A stretch of DNA of 64,000 bases from Chitinophagales bacterium (GCA_021323755.1 JAJPKJ010000045.1:1-64000); one strand, 5' to 3'. Positions 27,329 through 36,173 are shown, counted from the stretch's first letter. Made by a program: numbers and translations. The notes: generated from the sequence alone by a model not told the origin.

Positions 27329-28462
27329 ATGGAGAAATTGTTCGCTGACATTCCCTGGCGCGAAATCATTTTCGCAGCTTTTTGTTTTGTGATTTTTGTT
27401 CAGCTTTTTTATTATGCATTTTTTTTTAGCAGACTGGCTTTTTTTAAAAGTCAGTCAAAAGAAAAATCGCAGCAACATCCCGTCAGCGTTATTATCTGTG
27501 CCAAAGATGAAGCAGGAAAATTGGCCGCCAATTTACCGGGCTCATTGGTTCAGACATATCCCACTACCCATGAAGTGATTGTTGTTAATCACACAAGCCA
27601 GGATGACACGCGTTTTTTATTGGATGAATTGAAAAAAACTTTCAAGGGTTTGCATATCGTGAATCTGCAGCACGATGCAATTGGAATTCCCGGAAAAAAA
27701 TATCCTTTGTCCGTGGGCATTAAAGAGGCGAAATATGAAATTGTTTTACTCACCGATGCAGATTGTGTCCCGGCAAGTGAATTCTGGATAGAAAAAATGC
27801 AGGAAGCCTACCACGATGGAATTGAGGTTGTGCTTGGCTATGGTGCTTATCACAAAAAACCAGGGCTGCTGAATAAGCTTATTCGTTTCGAAACTTTTCA
27901 TGCAGCACTTCAATATTTATCCTACGCAATAGCCGGAATGCCATATATGGGAGTCGGCAGGAATCTGTCTTACAAAAAGGAATTATTTTTTAAGAACAAA
28001 GGATTTTCATCCATTAACCATCTGCCCGGTGGCGATGACGACCTGTTCATTAATATGGTGGCCAATAAAAAAAATACAGCCATAGTTGTCGACCCGGAAA
28101 CATTCACATTGTCTGAAGCAAAAAAAACGTTCAGCGGATGGATAACCCAAAAGCTGCGTCATTACAGCGCCTCAAAATATTATAAATTCAAACATAAATT
28201 TTTATTGGGTTTATACTCCTTCACCCATTTTCTCTTGTACCCGCTCCTTGCACTGAGTATTATTTTTTTTAATTGGAAATTATCACTCATTGCTTTCGGC
28301 ATCCGATTTATTGTACAGGCTTTCATTTATTTTAAGACCATGAAAAAATTAAATGAAAAAGATCTTCTTGCCTGGTGGTGGTTATTCGACATCTGGATGT
28401 TTTTTTATTATCTGATATTTGTACCCGCGTTATGGAAAAAGCCACGTCCAACCTGGAACTGA
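27329..28462 (+). CDS. Membrane-bound family 2 glycosyltransferase
   Basis: A 377-residue GT-A glycosyltransferase. An N-terminal helix (about residues 10-30) is followed by the catalytic domain starting VSVIICAKDEAGKL, the LLTDADCVP DxD motif for metal and nucleotide-sugar, and GGDDDLFINM. Two or three C-terminal helices anchor it. ATG 27329 is chosen because it directly precedes the first membrane segment; the frame stays open to 27236 without homology. A TAATTTCG box at 27304-27311 could be its -7 element. The end overlaps rsmG by 31 bp. The acceptor is unknown; envelope polysaccharide or glycolipid is likely. Confidence 0.85.
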   Translation: MEKLFADIPWREIIFAAFCFVIFVQLFYYAFFFSRLAFFKSQSKEKSQQHPVSVIICAKDEAGKLAANLPGSLVQTYPTTHEVIVVNHTSQDDTRFLLDELKKTFKGLHIVNLQHDAIGIPGKKYPLSVGIKEAKYEIVLLTDADCVPASEFWIEKMQEAYHDGIEVVLGYGAYHKKPGLLNKLIRFETFHAALQYLSYAIAGMPYMGVGRNLSYKKELFFKNKGFSSINHLPGGDDDLFINMVANKKNTAIVVDPETFTLSEAKKTFSGWITQKLRHYSASKYYKFKHKFLLGLYSFTHFLLYPLLALSIIFFNWKLSLIAFGIRFIVQAFIYFKTMKKLNEKDLLAWWWLFDIWMFFYYLIFVPALWKKPRPTWN

Positions 28463-29109
28463 TCTTAAAATATTTCCCCAATCTTTCTGAAAAACAAGGG
28501 CAGCAATTTGCTGCCTTAAATGAATTGTATAAAGAATGGAATGAGAAGATCAATGTCATCTCCCGAAAAGATATCGATGGTTTATACGAAAAACATGTGT
28601 TACATTCTCTTAGCATCGCCGCTGCTTTTAGTTTTGTAAAAAACCAGGAAGTAATTGATATCGGTACTGGTGGCGGATTCCCGGGAATTCCGCTGGCTAT
28701 CTTTTTTCCCGACACAAAATTTCACCTGACAGACAGTATTGGTAAAAAAATAAAAGTTGTTGATGAAGTGGTTAAAGCAGTTGATCTTTCAAACATCACA
28801 ACTCAACATATCCGTTCAGAAGAAATAAAAAATAAACAGTTCGATGTTGCTGTTTCGAGAGCCGTTGCCTCACTAAAAGATTTGTGGAGATGGACTAAAC
28901 CTTTATTAAGAAAACAAAATACCAGGTCAAAGGCTGAAAGCGATAACAGCAAACCGATCGCCGGCGGGTTAATATGCCTGAAAGGCGGAGATCTTAACCG
29001 GGAAATTAGCGAAAGCGGATGCAGGCCCTCAATACAGGAGATCAGCACATTTTTCGAAGAACCATATTTTCAATCGAAATACATCATTCAGGTCCTATTA
29101 TCTAAGTAA
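28432..29109 (+). CDS. rsmG: 16S rRNA (guanine(527)-N7)-methyltransferase RsmG
   Basis: A 225-residue SAM methyltransferase (also called GidB). Its signature pieces are WNEKINVISRKD (about residues 35-46), VIDIGTGGGFPGIPLAI (motif I), the SIGKKIKVVDEVV helix and AVSRAVASLKDLW. It methylates G527 of 16S rRNA, next to the streptomycin site. The ATG at 28432 is inside the end of the glycosyltransferase gene, implying coupled translation. A terminator follows 18 bp after the stop. Confidence 0.94.
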   Translation: MEKATSNLELILKYFPNLSEKQGQQFAALNELYKEWNEKINVISRKDIDGLYEKHVLHSLSIAAAFSFVKNQEVIDIGTGGGFPGIPLAIFFPDTKFHLTDSIGKKIKVVDEVVKAVDLSNITTQHIRSEEIKNKQFDVAVSRAVASLKDLWRWTKPLLRKQNTRSKAESDNSKPIAGGLICLKGGDLNREISESGCRPSIQEISTFFEEPYFQSKYIIQVLLSK

Positions 29110-29126
29110 TAACACATAATAATACT

Positions 29127-29150
29127 TACCACAAAGTGGTATTTTTTTAA
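29127..29150 (+). terminator. Terminator after rsmG, or operator before the response regulator
   Basis: TACCAC-AAA-GTGGTA followed by seven T, between the rsmG stop and the regulator ATG (29176). It is a standard terminator shape; it also matches the palindrome downstream of the regulator (29863-29880), so it may have a second role. Confidence 0.65.
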
Positions 29151-29175
29151 AGCAAAAGATTCCGAACTTTATAGT

Positions 29176-29820
29176 ATGTCAATTCGCGTATGCATCGTAG
29201 ATGATAATAAAGACATTCGTTCTGCCCTGGAGCAAATTGTTTCCATGTCGGATGGATACTCTTTATGCGGCGGATTCTCTACTGCTGAGGATGCCATACA
29301 AAAAATCCCATTGTTGAACCCTGATGTGGTATTGATGGATATCAACCTGGGCGAAGGTTTTAGCGGAATAGAATGCGTCAGGGAATTGAAACAGCAAAGC
29401 CCGGAGATTTTATTTATGATGTGTACGGTTTATGAAGAGGACGATAAGATATTTGAAGCATTGACTGCGGGCGCTAATGGCTACATACTGAAGAAAACAG
29501 CCGCAGCAAAATTACTTGATTCAATCAAAGAGCTGCATGAAGGTGGAGCACCGATGAGCAGCCAGATAGCTCGTAAAGTAGTTGCCGCATTTCAAAACAA
29601 AACTCCGATTGAAAGTAATGTAATAAGAAAACCACTCAGCATATTGTCAAAACGAGAGAACGAGATTTTGGAACTGCTTTCTAAAGGGCTTGTTTACAAA
29701 GAGATTGCAGCTCATCTTTTTATTGATCCGGAAACCGTAAGAAAACACGTTTACCATATTTACGAGAAACTCCACGTTAATAATCGCGTTGCAGCGATTA
29801 ATAAGTTTTACGGACTATAA
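29176..29820 (+). CDS. NarL/LuxR-type response regulator
   Basis: A 214-residue two-domain regulator. The receiver domain (about 1-122) has the acidic pair D9-D10, phospho-acceptor D55 (VVLMDINLG) and the switch lysine in LKKTAAAK. The output domain (about 148-212) is a GerE/LuxR helix-turn-helix: LSKRENEILELLSKGL, then KEIAAHLFIDPETVRKHVYHIY. No histidine kinase is encoded in the window. The gene is flanked on both sides by near-identical TACCAC/GTGGTA palindromes, which may be its own binding sites. Confidence 0.92.
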   Translation: MSIRVCIVDDNKDIRSALEQIVSMSDGYSLCGGFSTAEDAIQKIPLLNPDVVLMDINLGEGFSGIECVRELKQQSPEILFMMCTVYEEDDKIFEALTAGANGYILKKTAAAKLLDSIKELHEGGAPMSSQIARKVVAAFQNKTPIESNVIRKPLSILSKRENEILELLSKGLVYKEIAAHLFIDPETVRKHVYHIYEKLHVNNRVAAINKFYGL

Positions 29821-29856
29821 GGAGTACTCGTTCCCATTTTTGCACCTATTATCAAC

Positions 29857-29880
29857 AAAAAAATACCACGAAAGTGGTAT
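29857..29880. terminator. Palindrome and terminator downstream of the response regulator
   Basis: ATACCAC-GAAA-GTGGTAT (29863-29880), a 7 bp perfect stem. Seven A precede it on the plus strand, so on the minus strand it is a strong intrinsic terminator for transcription arriving from the M1 peptidase at 30071. On the plus strand the T-run is weak. Confidence 0.65.
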
Positions 29881-30031
29881 TGTCTGTTCTTATAACTCCA
29901 TTTAATTTAGCGGTGTAATTGTTTACCTAACTGACCAAACGATTTTTATACCATCAACCAACCTTAATTTTAATCTGTGCTCTTAAAGCAATTAATTAAA
30001 GTTGCAGTTAGTCCTTATCTTTAGCAATGTA

Positions 30032-30061
30032 ATAAAGTCATCCTGAGAAGGGTGACTTTAT
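30032..30061. terminator. Long hairpin after the second M1 peptidase gene
   Basis: A 12 bp stem (30032-30043 with 30050-30061, one G-U pair) and a 6-nt loop, 10 bp beyond the peptidase stop. No T-run follows on the minus strand; it may stabilise the 3' end, with the downstream palindrome at 29857-29880 terminating. Confidence 0.5.
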
Positions 30062-30070
30062 AATTTTATG

Positions 30071-32029
30071 CTATTGTTTGGCCGGCGGAGTGACTGCATC
30101 CCAATTCAATTCAATTTTATTGTTTTTTCTTTCGACGTCTGCCATTCTTTGCGATGGATCTATCTCGATCACTTTCACGTCCGTTAGTTTGTGGTTCACT
30201 TCAAATGTATAGGTTGGATGCGTCCATTTCCATGGTTCAAATTCTACTCTTGGAATTGTTTTATCTTCAATCGGTTTGCCGCCAAACATAAAATATTGCG
30301 GAATATAACCGAGTTCTTTGCTTCCATCCTTAAATTGCAATTCCACGTCAATGGGCATGGGTAATTTTCCAACCATTTTCAAGCGAATTTTTGTTTTGCC
30401 ATTTTCTTCCCACAAACTATCGATGCCATAATCAATTGTTTTGGTAGTATAGATCCAGTATTCCTTGTACCAATCCAATTGCATGCCGCTCACTTTTTCA
30501 GCGACACGAATAAAATCACTTGCATTGGGATGTTTGAAACGCCACAAACGATAATATTCCAATAAGATCTTATCTCTCACCTGGGCACCAACAATATATC
30601 CAAGTTGTTCAAGAAACATCTCCCCTTTTGAATACGATTCAATCCCATATGCAAAGTTGGTATTGAAATGATCTGCATGAGTTGATAAAGGTTCTTCCAA
30701 ACCGCTTTTCACCAGATAAAAATAACCACCATATGCCCCGGCATGATTAGCAGGTAATTCATTTTTTTCACGCTCCACGACTTTTGCAAGTCCCGTATTA
30801 TCAGGATGTTTCTTTAGCTGGTAAGTGTAATAATAATTTTCTACCAGTGCTGTGGCATAACTTGTAAAACCCTCGTCCATCCATGCATACAGCGATTCAT
30901 TGGTTCCCAGCATTCCCTGATACCAACTGTGCATCCATTCATGAAATGCGGCGCCCAGGCTGGGTCCGCTCAATAATGTGCTCATCGGATATTCCATCCC
31001 GCCATCCCCTCCATGAACAAATGAATATTGTTTGTAAGGATATTTCCCAAAACTCTTTTCCATAAATGGCAATACGATTACAGCCGCATCAGCAAGCGTT
31101 TTCCAGGCAGTGTCCTGCTTGGGATCATTGTCTTTATTTTTATACAACACATTGATCACTCTTCCATCCGGTAGATTTCTTATCAAATGCTTATAATCCG
31201 GATCCGCCGCCCACATAAAATCATGCACATTAGGAGCGATAAAATGCCAGCTCAGCTTGTCCCCTGCAGGACGCACAACTTTTACACCAGCAGTTTCATA
31301 ACCGTAACCTATCTCATTGGCATTTTGCAAATAACCGGTCCCGCCCAAAATATAGCTTTTGTCGATGGATATCTTTACATCATAATCTCCCCAAACTCCA
31401 TAGAACTCGCGCGCAACATAAGGCGTAGGATGCCATCCTTCGTAGTCGTACTCGCACATCTTTGGATACCACTGACTCATAGAATATCGAACCCCAGTTT
31501 GCGGATTATCTCTTCCGCTACGACGAATCTGCAAAGGAACCTGTGCTTCAAACTCCATATCAAAGACGACAGTTGTTTTAGGAAGAATTGGTTTATTTAA
31601 TTTAACCTGCAAAATTGTTTCTTCCTCTTTATAAGATTGGGCAATACCATTCATTTTTAAGGATAATACTTTTTGATAGCCGATCTCATCCGGCTTCAAA
31701 TTAAAAATTCTGTCTTTAACTCGCTGATCCCAATCTGGCTGACCTTCCCCTCGTCTTCCGCCTACCAAGACTTTTCCCAATTCACGACTGCGCGAATCCA
31801 TCATGCTGTTCGGCTGAAACGCATTCCAATATAGATGATAAAAGACCTGGTATAAGGTGTCGGGAGAATTATTGGTATATTCCAATCTTTGCTTACCGGT
31901 GAATCGATTATTAATCACATTCATGTCAACATCCATAGCATATTTTACGCGCTGCTGCCAACGAGTCGGTTGAGAAAAAATATTTTCGGCGCTGATAATA
32001 AATAAAAACAGAAAGAAAAATTTATTCAT
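30071..32029 (-). CDS. Secreted M1 family metallopeptidase (second copy, diverged)
   Basis: A 652-residue exported gluzincin with signal peptide (residues 1-19, ending IFSQ). The zinc site is H363-E-W-M-H followed 18 residues later by the Glu of WMDEGF, and GGMEYPMST is the substrate-amino-group loop. The overall plan equals that of the protein at 24019-25962, including an end of the form IDPSQRMADVERKNN, but loops differ widely. It is likely an ancient paralogue with a different peptide preference. It is followed by two hairpins. Confidence 0.92.
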   Translation of the reverse strand: MNKFFFLFLFIISAENIFSQPTRWQQRVKYAMDVDMNVINNRFTGKQRLEYTNNSPDTLYQVFYHLYWNAFQPNSMMDSRSRELGKVLVGGRRGEGQPDWDQRVKDRIFNLKPDEIGYQKVLSLKMNGIAQSYKEEETILQVKLNKPILPKTTVVFDMEFEAQVPLQIRRSGRDNPQTGVRYSMSQWYPKMCEYDYEGWHPTPYVAREFYGVWGDYDVKISIDKSYILGGTGYLQNANEIGYGYETAGVKVVRPAGDKLSWHFIAPNVHDFMWAADPDYKHLIRNLPDGRVINVLYKNKDNDPKQDTAWKTLADAAVIVLPFMEKSFGKYPYKQYSFVHGGDGGMEYPMSTLLSGPSLGAAFHEWMHSWYQGMLGTNESLYAWMDEGFTSYATALVENYYYTYQLKKHPDNTGLAKVVEREKNELPANHAGAYGGYFYLVKSGLEEPLSTHADHFNTNFAYGIESYSKGEMFLEQLGYIVGAQVRDKILLEYYRLWRFKHPNASDFIRVAEKVSGMQLDWYKEYWIYTTKTIDYGIDSLWEENGKTKIRLKMVGKLPMPIDVELQFKDGSKELGYIPQYFMFGGKPIEDKTIPRVEFEPWKWTHPTYTFEVNHKLTDVKVIEIDPSQRMADVERKNNKIELNWDAVTPPAKQ

Positions 32030-32125
32030 GATTTTGGCGAAGTTTAGTGGGCGAATGTATATAAATACGAATAATATCGAAAAAGAAAATTACCTGCGGC
32101 ACAGTAAAAAGCGGTGATGATCCTT

Positions 32126-32578
32126 TTATAAAGTGATATTATCTCTCAGCAATTTTCCATCGCTGTTAAAAAGAAGGTTTTTTTTCTGAATATCGCTTTT
32201 CCCAACCTGCAAACGATATTGCATAACATTATCAGGCAGTTCAATGCTGTAAATATTGTTCAAGTCCCAGTCTGCATATTTACTTTTTTCCCACCCGTCT
32301 TTCACTTCTTCAGGCAATTCATTTTTATCAATTTGTTTTTCGGTGCTTTTCCATTCGCCTTTATCATTAAACCGGGCTTCGTATTTTTCATTATTCATTT
32401 CAAAACTCGCCACAAAAACAGAGATTTTATCTTTCCATGATACATTGCTTGCATCAGGGTATTTTGATTTCAATGCTTCCGTGACTTCTGCCGGAACTTT
32501 ACGAAACTGCGCAAATGAAGAAGCCGAAGTCATTATCAAAAATGAAACAAACAAACTCAAGAACATTATTTTTTTCAT
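32126..32578 (-). CDS. Secreted PepSY-like domain protein
   Basis: A 150-residue exported protein: signal peptide residues 1-22 (ending SSFAQ), then about 125 residues with the pattern VPAEVTEALKSKYPDASNVSW, split around residues 27-47. This is the opening of the beta-lactamase-inhibitor-like PepSY-like family (DUF2874) common in Bacteroidota. No function is established; such domains are thought to bind or inhibit partner proteins. ATG 32578 is chosen because it starts the signal peptide. A CATCTTTG box at 32604-32597 on the minus strand is a possible -7 element. Confidence 0.78.
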   Translation of the reverse strand: MKKIMFLSLFVSFLIMTSASSFAQFRKVPAEVTEALKSKYPDASNVSWKDKISVFVASFEMNNEKYEARFNDKGEWKSTEKQIDKNELPEEVKDGWEKSKYADWDLNNIYSIELPDNVMQYRLQVGKSDIQKKNLLFNSDGKLLRDNITL

Positions 32579-32727
32579 ACACTTATTTTTCAAATGCAAA
32601 GATGACTTCTTCGGCACTATAATTAGCAATAAAAAACCTTAGAAAAACTTAAAATTAACGGTTAATCTCAACCAGCAAGACCCATGCGTCAAATATGGGC
32701 AGAGTTTAAAAAATTGAAAGCAATCCA

Positions 32728-33393
32728 TTAATCTTTTCCTGCCAGTACAATTACTATTTCACCTTTTACTGTTTTTGACTTAAAATGTTCTTTCACTTCT
32801 TCGAGCGTGCCGCGCTTGTTTTCTTCAAAAACCTTGGTCAGTTCGCGACTTACGCAACATTGCCGTTCTTTCCCAAAATACAAGATAAATTCCTCCAATG
32901 TTTTTACCAGGCGCATCGGAGATTCGTAAAAGATCAATGTGCGTTCTTCCTGAGCTAATTTTTTTAATAATGTCTGACGACCTTTTTTCAACGGTAAGAA
33001 TCCTTCAAATGCAAAGCGGTTTGTTGTTAATCCGCTGTTGACCAATGCCGGAACAAATGCCGTAGCGCCAGGTAAACATTCCACCTGAATGCCAACTTTG
33101 ATGCATTCTCTTACCAATAAAAATGCTGGATCAGAAATGCCCGGCGTGCCTGCATCGGTGAGCAATGCCATTTTTTTTCCTGACAATAATTGTTCAGTCA
33201 GATGATGCAATACTTTATGCTCATTATGCTGATGATAGGGAGATAAAGGTTTTATGATTTGATAATGATTGAGCAATTTTATTGAAGTGCGCGTATCTTC
33301 GGCCAATATCAGATCAACCTTTTTTAAAACTTCAAGCGCGCGGAAAGTGATGTCCTGTAAGTTACCTATGGGAGAAGGAACAATGTAAAGCAT
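32728..33393 (-). CDS. rsmI: 16S rRNA (cytidine(1402)-2'-O)-methyltransferase RsmI
   Basis: A 221-residue SAM-dependent tetrapyrrole-methylase-fold enzyme. It starts with VPSPIGNLQDIT, then AEDTRTS, the SAM-binding LTDAGTPGISDP, LPGATAF and the C-terminal YESPMRLVKTLEE. It 2'-O-methylates C1402 in the decoding centre. E. coli RsmI is longer (286 residues) with an extra C-terminal domain; the short form here appears complete, as it ends after the last core strand (GEIVIVLAG). Confidence 0.93.
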   Translation of the reverse strand: MLYIVPSPIGNLQDITFRALEVLKKVDLILAEDTRTSIKLLNHYQIIKPLSPYHQHNEHKVLHHLTEQLLSGKKMALLTDAGTPGISDPAFLLVRECIKVGIQVECLPGATAFVPALVNSGLTTNRFAFEGFLPLKKGRQTLLKKLAQEERTLIFYESPMRLVKTLEEFILYFGKERQCCVSRELTKVFEENKRGTLEEVKEHFKSKTVKGEIVIVLAGKD

Positions 33394-33450
33394 AGTAATA
33401 AGAAATGTGCTAATAAAGAAACACTTTAGTTTGAATCAACAGGGAGACTT

Positions 33451-33478
33451 GCTTTCATTTCATATTTCTCACATTTCC
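33451..33478. repeat. Degenerate heptamer tract between purS and rsmI
   Basis: Four 7-bp units of the type TTTCATA / TTTCTCA, in the 101-bp spacer between purS (ends at 33495) and rsmI. Confidence 0.45.
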
Positions 33479-33494
33479 CGGATTGCCAAGGTCG

Positions 33495-33740
33495 CTAATT
33501 AACGGAGATCTCAAAATATTCCATTACCGGATTGGCTAATAATTTTTTGCTTGCCTCTTCTGCAATTTGTTTTGCTTCATCAGAAGAAGCGGCTTCAATT
33601 TGCAAGGAAATATTCTTTCCAATTCTAACATCATTAATATTTTTCAAACCGAGATTTTGCAATCCACCAATCACTGCCTTTCCTTGCGGGTCGAGCAATT
33701 CCTTTAAAGGCATCACTTTTATCTGTACAGAAAAAATCAT
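33495..33740 (-). CDS. purS: Phosphoribosylformylglycinamidine synthase subunit PurS
   Basis: An 81-residue protein matching PurS, the small subunit that brings PurL and PurQ together in the fourth step of purine synthesis. Key pieces are MPLKELLDPQGKAV near the N-terminus, VRIGKNISLQIEA in the middle and NPVMEYFEI at the end. Its ATG overlaps the stop of pssA by 4 bp, so translation is coupled. No other pur gene is in the window. Confidence 0.9.
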   Translation of the reverse strand: MIFSVQIKVMPLKELLDPQGKAVIGGLQNLGLKNINDVRIGKNISLQIEAASSDEAKQIAEEASKKLLANPVMEYFEISVN

Positions 33741-34501
33741 GTTGTTTTATTTTTGAATGCCAAAGATAATACAATGTAAAAAATGAAGACAATGGGAACG
33801 GCAAGCCATTTAAACAATAGCGCAGCAACAATTGCCACCAGTAACAAGAGAAATTTTGGCAAGTTCTTCTGCAATGAAAAATCCTTGAACTTCAGAGCCA
33901 TTAACGGCAAATTACTGATCATTAAGTAGCTGAGTAAAAGGATGATGGCATACAACAGCCATTTGTTTAGAAACAATGTAATGATAGATTCATTGTTACT
34001 ATACCAAAATATAAAGGGGAATGATGCAATTAATAATGCTGCCGCCGGAGTGGGAACACCTTTAAACCCGTATCGCTGTGAATCATCAATATTGAATTTT
34101 GCCAGTCTGTATGCCGCCGCACATGGAATAAACAATGCAGGCAGCAACCATAGAATGGAAACGTCCAATCCATCTTGTTGTTTGGCAAAACTCATGCGTA
34201 AAAATTGAAAAAGGATCATTCCGGGTGCAACACCAAAACTGACCATATCTGCTAGAGAGTCTAATTCTTTTCCAAGAGAAGAAGTGGCTTTGCATAACCG
34301 GGCAACGAGTCCGTCAGCAAAATCCACTAATGCTGCAATGCCAATGCACAATGAACCAAGCCATATTCTTTCAGGCAGATTTATAGTAAGTGTCTCTTCA
34401 TTGATCGTTACCAATGTTTGCCCTGTCTGTAAAATAAAAATTATCGCCAGCGAACCAAAAAAAAGATTGATCAACGTGAATAGGTTAGGAAGATGCTTCA
34501 T
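33737..34501 (-). CDS. pssA: CDP-diacylglycerol--serine O-phosphatidyltransferase
   Basis: A 254-residue CDP-alcohol phosphatidyltransferase with about seven membrane helices. The catalytic motif is complete: DGLVARLCKATSSLGKELDS then LADMVSFGVAP, giving the Asp residues that bind two metals and CDP-diacylglycerol. It makes phosphatidylserine, the precursor of phosphatidylethanolamine. Assignment to serine rather than glycerol phosphate follows the SFGVAP ending. A partly palindromic, AT-rich spacer separates it from the peptidase gene upstream. Confidence 0.9.
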   Translation of the reverse strand: MKHLPNLFTLINLFFGSLAIIFILQTGQTLVTINEETLTINLPERIWLGSLCIGIAALVDFADGLVARLCKATSSLGKELDSLADMVSFGVAPGMILFQFLRMSFAKQQDGLDVSILWLLPALFIPCAAAYRLAKFNIDDSQRYGFKGVPTPAAALLIASFPFIFWYSNNESIITLFLNKWLLYAIILLLSYLMISNLPLMALKFKDFSLQKNLPKFLLLLVAIVAALLFKWLAVPIVFIFYIVLSLAFKNKTT

Positions 34502-34523
34502 TTAATTTGAAAATTTGAAAAAT

Positions 34524-34558
34524 GTGCAAATTTGAAAATGAAAATACACAATTTGCAC
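34524..34558. repeat. Inverted repeat in the spacer upstream of pssA
   Basis: A 9-bp perfect inverted repeat (GTGCAAATT / AATTTGCAC, 17-nt loop) inside an AT-rich stretch with about 8-bp TTTGA-containing near-repeats (34503-34542). It lies between the peptidase stop and the pssA start. Confidence 0.45.
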
Positions 34559-34567
34559 AGTAAAGAA

Positions 34568-35857
34568 TTATTTCTTCATCGCCGCTTCGATTTCTTCGGT
34601 GGTAATGGGAATCTTCGCCATCAGATCTTTATTGCCATTACGTGTTATCCAGACATTATTTTCAATGCGTACACCCATTTGTTCTTCTTCAATATAGATC
34701 CCGGGTTCAACAGTAAACACCATCCCGGGTTTTATCGGTTCCGTTCTTGTGCCCAGATCGTGCACGTCAATTCCCAAATGATGGGAAATTCCATGATACA
34801 TGTATTTGAAATAAGCAGGATTCTCAGGAGTTGCATTTTTAATGTCCGATTTTTTCAACAACCCGATCTTTAAGAAAATATCATCCGCTTCCTGCCCAAC
34901 TTTTTTATGATAATCAGCAATCGTTATTCCGGGCTTTAATAGACTCTTGGCAAAGTTGTGCAAATGCAAACAGGCATCGTACACTCTTTTTTGCCTCCTG
35001 GTAAATTTGCCGTTTACGGGGATGGTTCTTGTCAGGTCTGCGCAATATCCCCCGTACTCCGCACCAAAATCCATCAATATCAACTCGCCGCTCTTACATT
35101 CCTGGTTATTGGAAATATAGTGGAGCGTCCTGGCCCGGTCACCACTTGCGATAATACTGTTGTAAGCTGCGCCGGTTGCACGTTGTGATAAAAAAGAATG
35201 AAAAATCTCCGCTTCGATTTCATATTCCATTACGCCAGGCCGAATGAATTTAAGCAAACGTTCGAAGGTGTTATGGGTAATATCAATTGCCTGTTGTAAT
35301 ACTTCTACTTCGAGCGCAGTCTTAACAGCGCGCAACTGTTTCATAATCTTTGCCGCACGAAGGTAATGATGTAAAGGATAACGTTGATGCATATCCGAAA
35401 TGAAACGATATTCGCGGGTCTGAACAAGACTTGCCTTGCGGTCATTTTCATTTGAATCCAGATAAATATTATTGGCAAGATGAATCCAGGGTTGCAGCAA
35501 TCCATCAACGCTGTCGAGCCAGACGATGGTTTCAATTCCAGACAATTTCTTTGCTTCATCGGCGCGCAATCTTTTTCCATCCCATTTTTCTTTCAATTCG
35601 TTTGGACGAACCAGCACCAGCACTTCACGGTATTTCGGATCGGGATGATCAGGAAAAATGACCACCATGCTATCCTCCTGAACAATGCCACTCAGCCAAA
35701 ACAAATCACTGTTTTGTTTAAAGGTATAAAGTGCATCGCCGTTTGAGGGGACTTCATCATTACTAACAAAGATGGCGATGGAATTCGGTAATAACTCCTT
35801 TGCAAAGCGCTGACGGTTCTGTACAAAAATTTGTGGATTGAGCGGGAGATATTTCAT
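34568..35857 (-). CDS. pepP: Aminopeptidase P family protein (Xaa-Pro aminopeptidase)
   Basis: A 429-residue M24B metallopeptidase. The N-terminal creatinase-like domain (about 1-165) is followed by the pita-bread domain with the five metal ligands in LMDFGAEYGGYCADLTR (two Asp), GISHHLGIDVHD (His), FTVEPGIYI (Glu) and GVRIEN (Glu). It removes an N-terminal residue before proline in cytoplasmic peptides. No signal peptide is present. It is probably the first gene of the pepP-pssA-purS minus-strand unit. Confidence 0.93.
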   Translation of the reverse strand: MKYLPLNPQIFVQNRQRFAKELLPNSIAIFVSNDEVPSNGDALYTFKQNSDLFWLSGIVQEDSMVVIFPDHPDPKYREVLVLVRPNELKEKWDGKRLRADEAKKLSGIETIVWLDSVDGLLQPWIHLANNIYLDSNENDRKASLVQTREYRFISDMHQRYPLHHYLRAAKIMKQLRAVKTALEVEVLQQAIDITHNTFERLLKFIRPGVMEYEIEAEIFHSFLSQRATGAAYNSIIASGDRARTLHYISNNQECKSGELILMDFGAEYGGYCADLTRTIPVNGKFTRRQKRVYDACLHLHNFAKSLLKPGITIADYHKKVGQEADDIFLKIGLLKKSDIKNATPENPAYFKYMYHGISHHLGIDVHDLGTRTEPIKPGMVFTVEPGIYIEEEQMGVRIENNVWITRNGNKDLMAKIPITTEEIEAAMKK

Positions 35858-36038
35858 ACTTGCAGTTGCTTATTATTTATAAGCGTGTAAATGTAAGGAA
35901 TGATTCGTTTGTTGAACAATGCCATTGGTAACATTCAGCCCGATTAACAATGCAATAATAAAAGGCGGAGAAAATAATATAAAAGTTCTAAGGTTTAGTG
36001 GCGATTCAGCAAAGCAAAGAGATCGATGAATTTCATAT

Positions 36039-36058
36039 AAACTAACAGTTGTTAGTTT
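36039..36058. promoter_or_regulatory. Perfect dyad, candidate operator upstream of pckA
   Basis: Two 9-bp arms (AAACTAACA and TGTTAGTTT) separated by GT. They are centred about 105 bp before the predicted transcription start of pckA. The size and symmetry fit a TetR-like or other dimeric regulator; the binding protein is unknown. Confidence 0.5.
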
Positions 36059-36120
36059 TATAAAATCTAATTATACCCCTATTTTATTGACAAACATCAA
36101 ATTAATACCCGTTTTAGAGC

Positions 36121-36152
36121 TTTGTTTTAGATAAAATTAAATTTTAGCTTTG
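36121..36152 (+). promoter_or_regulatory. Promoter of pckA (TTTG-N20-TAGCTTTG)
   Basis: A -33 TTTG at 36121-36124 and a perfect -7 TAnnTTTG at 36145-36152, 20 bp apart, as in Bacteroidota primary-sigma promoters. The start would be near 36158, leaving a leader of about 15 nt before the ATG at 36174. Confidence 0.72.
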
Positions 36153-36173
36153 CAATTCAATAATTGCGGTCAT

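Larger units (their letters stand above)
35858..36173. other. Divergent intergenic region between pepP and pckA
   Basis: A 316-bp AT-rich region. Its right half holds a perfect dyad (36039-36058) and the pckA promoter (36121-36152). In its left half I see no gene, promoter match or repeat that I can support. Confidence 0.6.

Noticed and set aside
36150-36173. Upstream TTG start of pckA
   Set aside because: The codon is part of the -7 promoter element, so it would not be transcribed.
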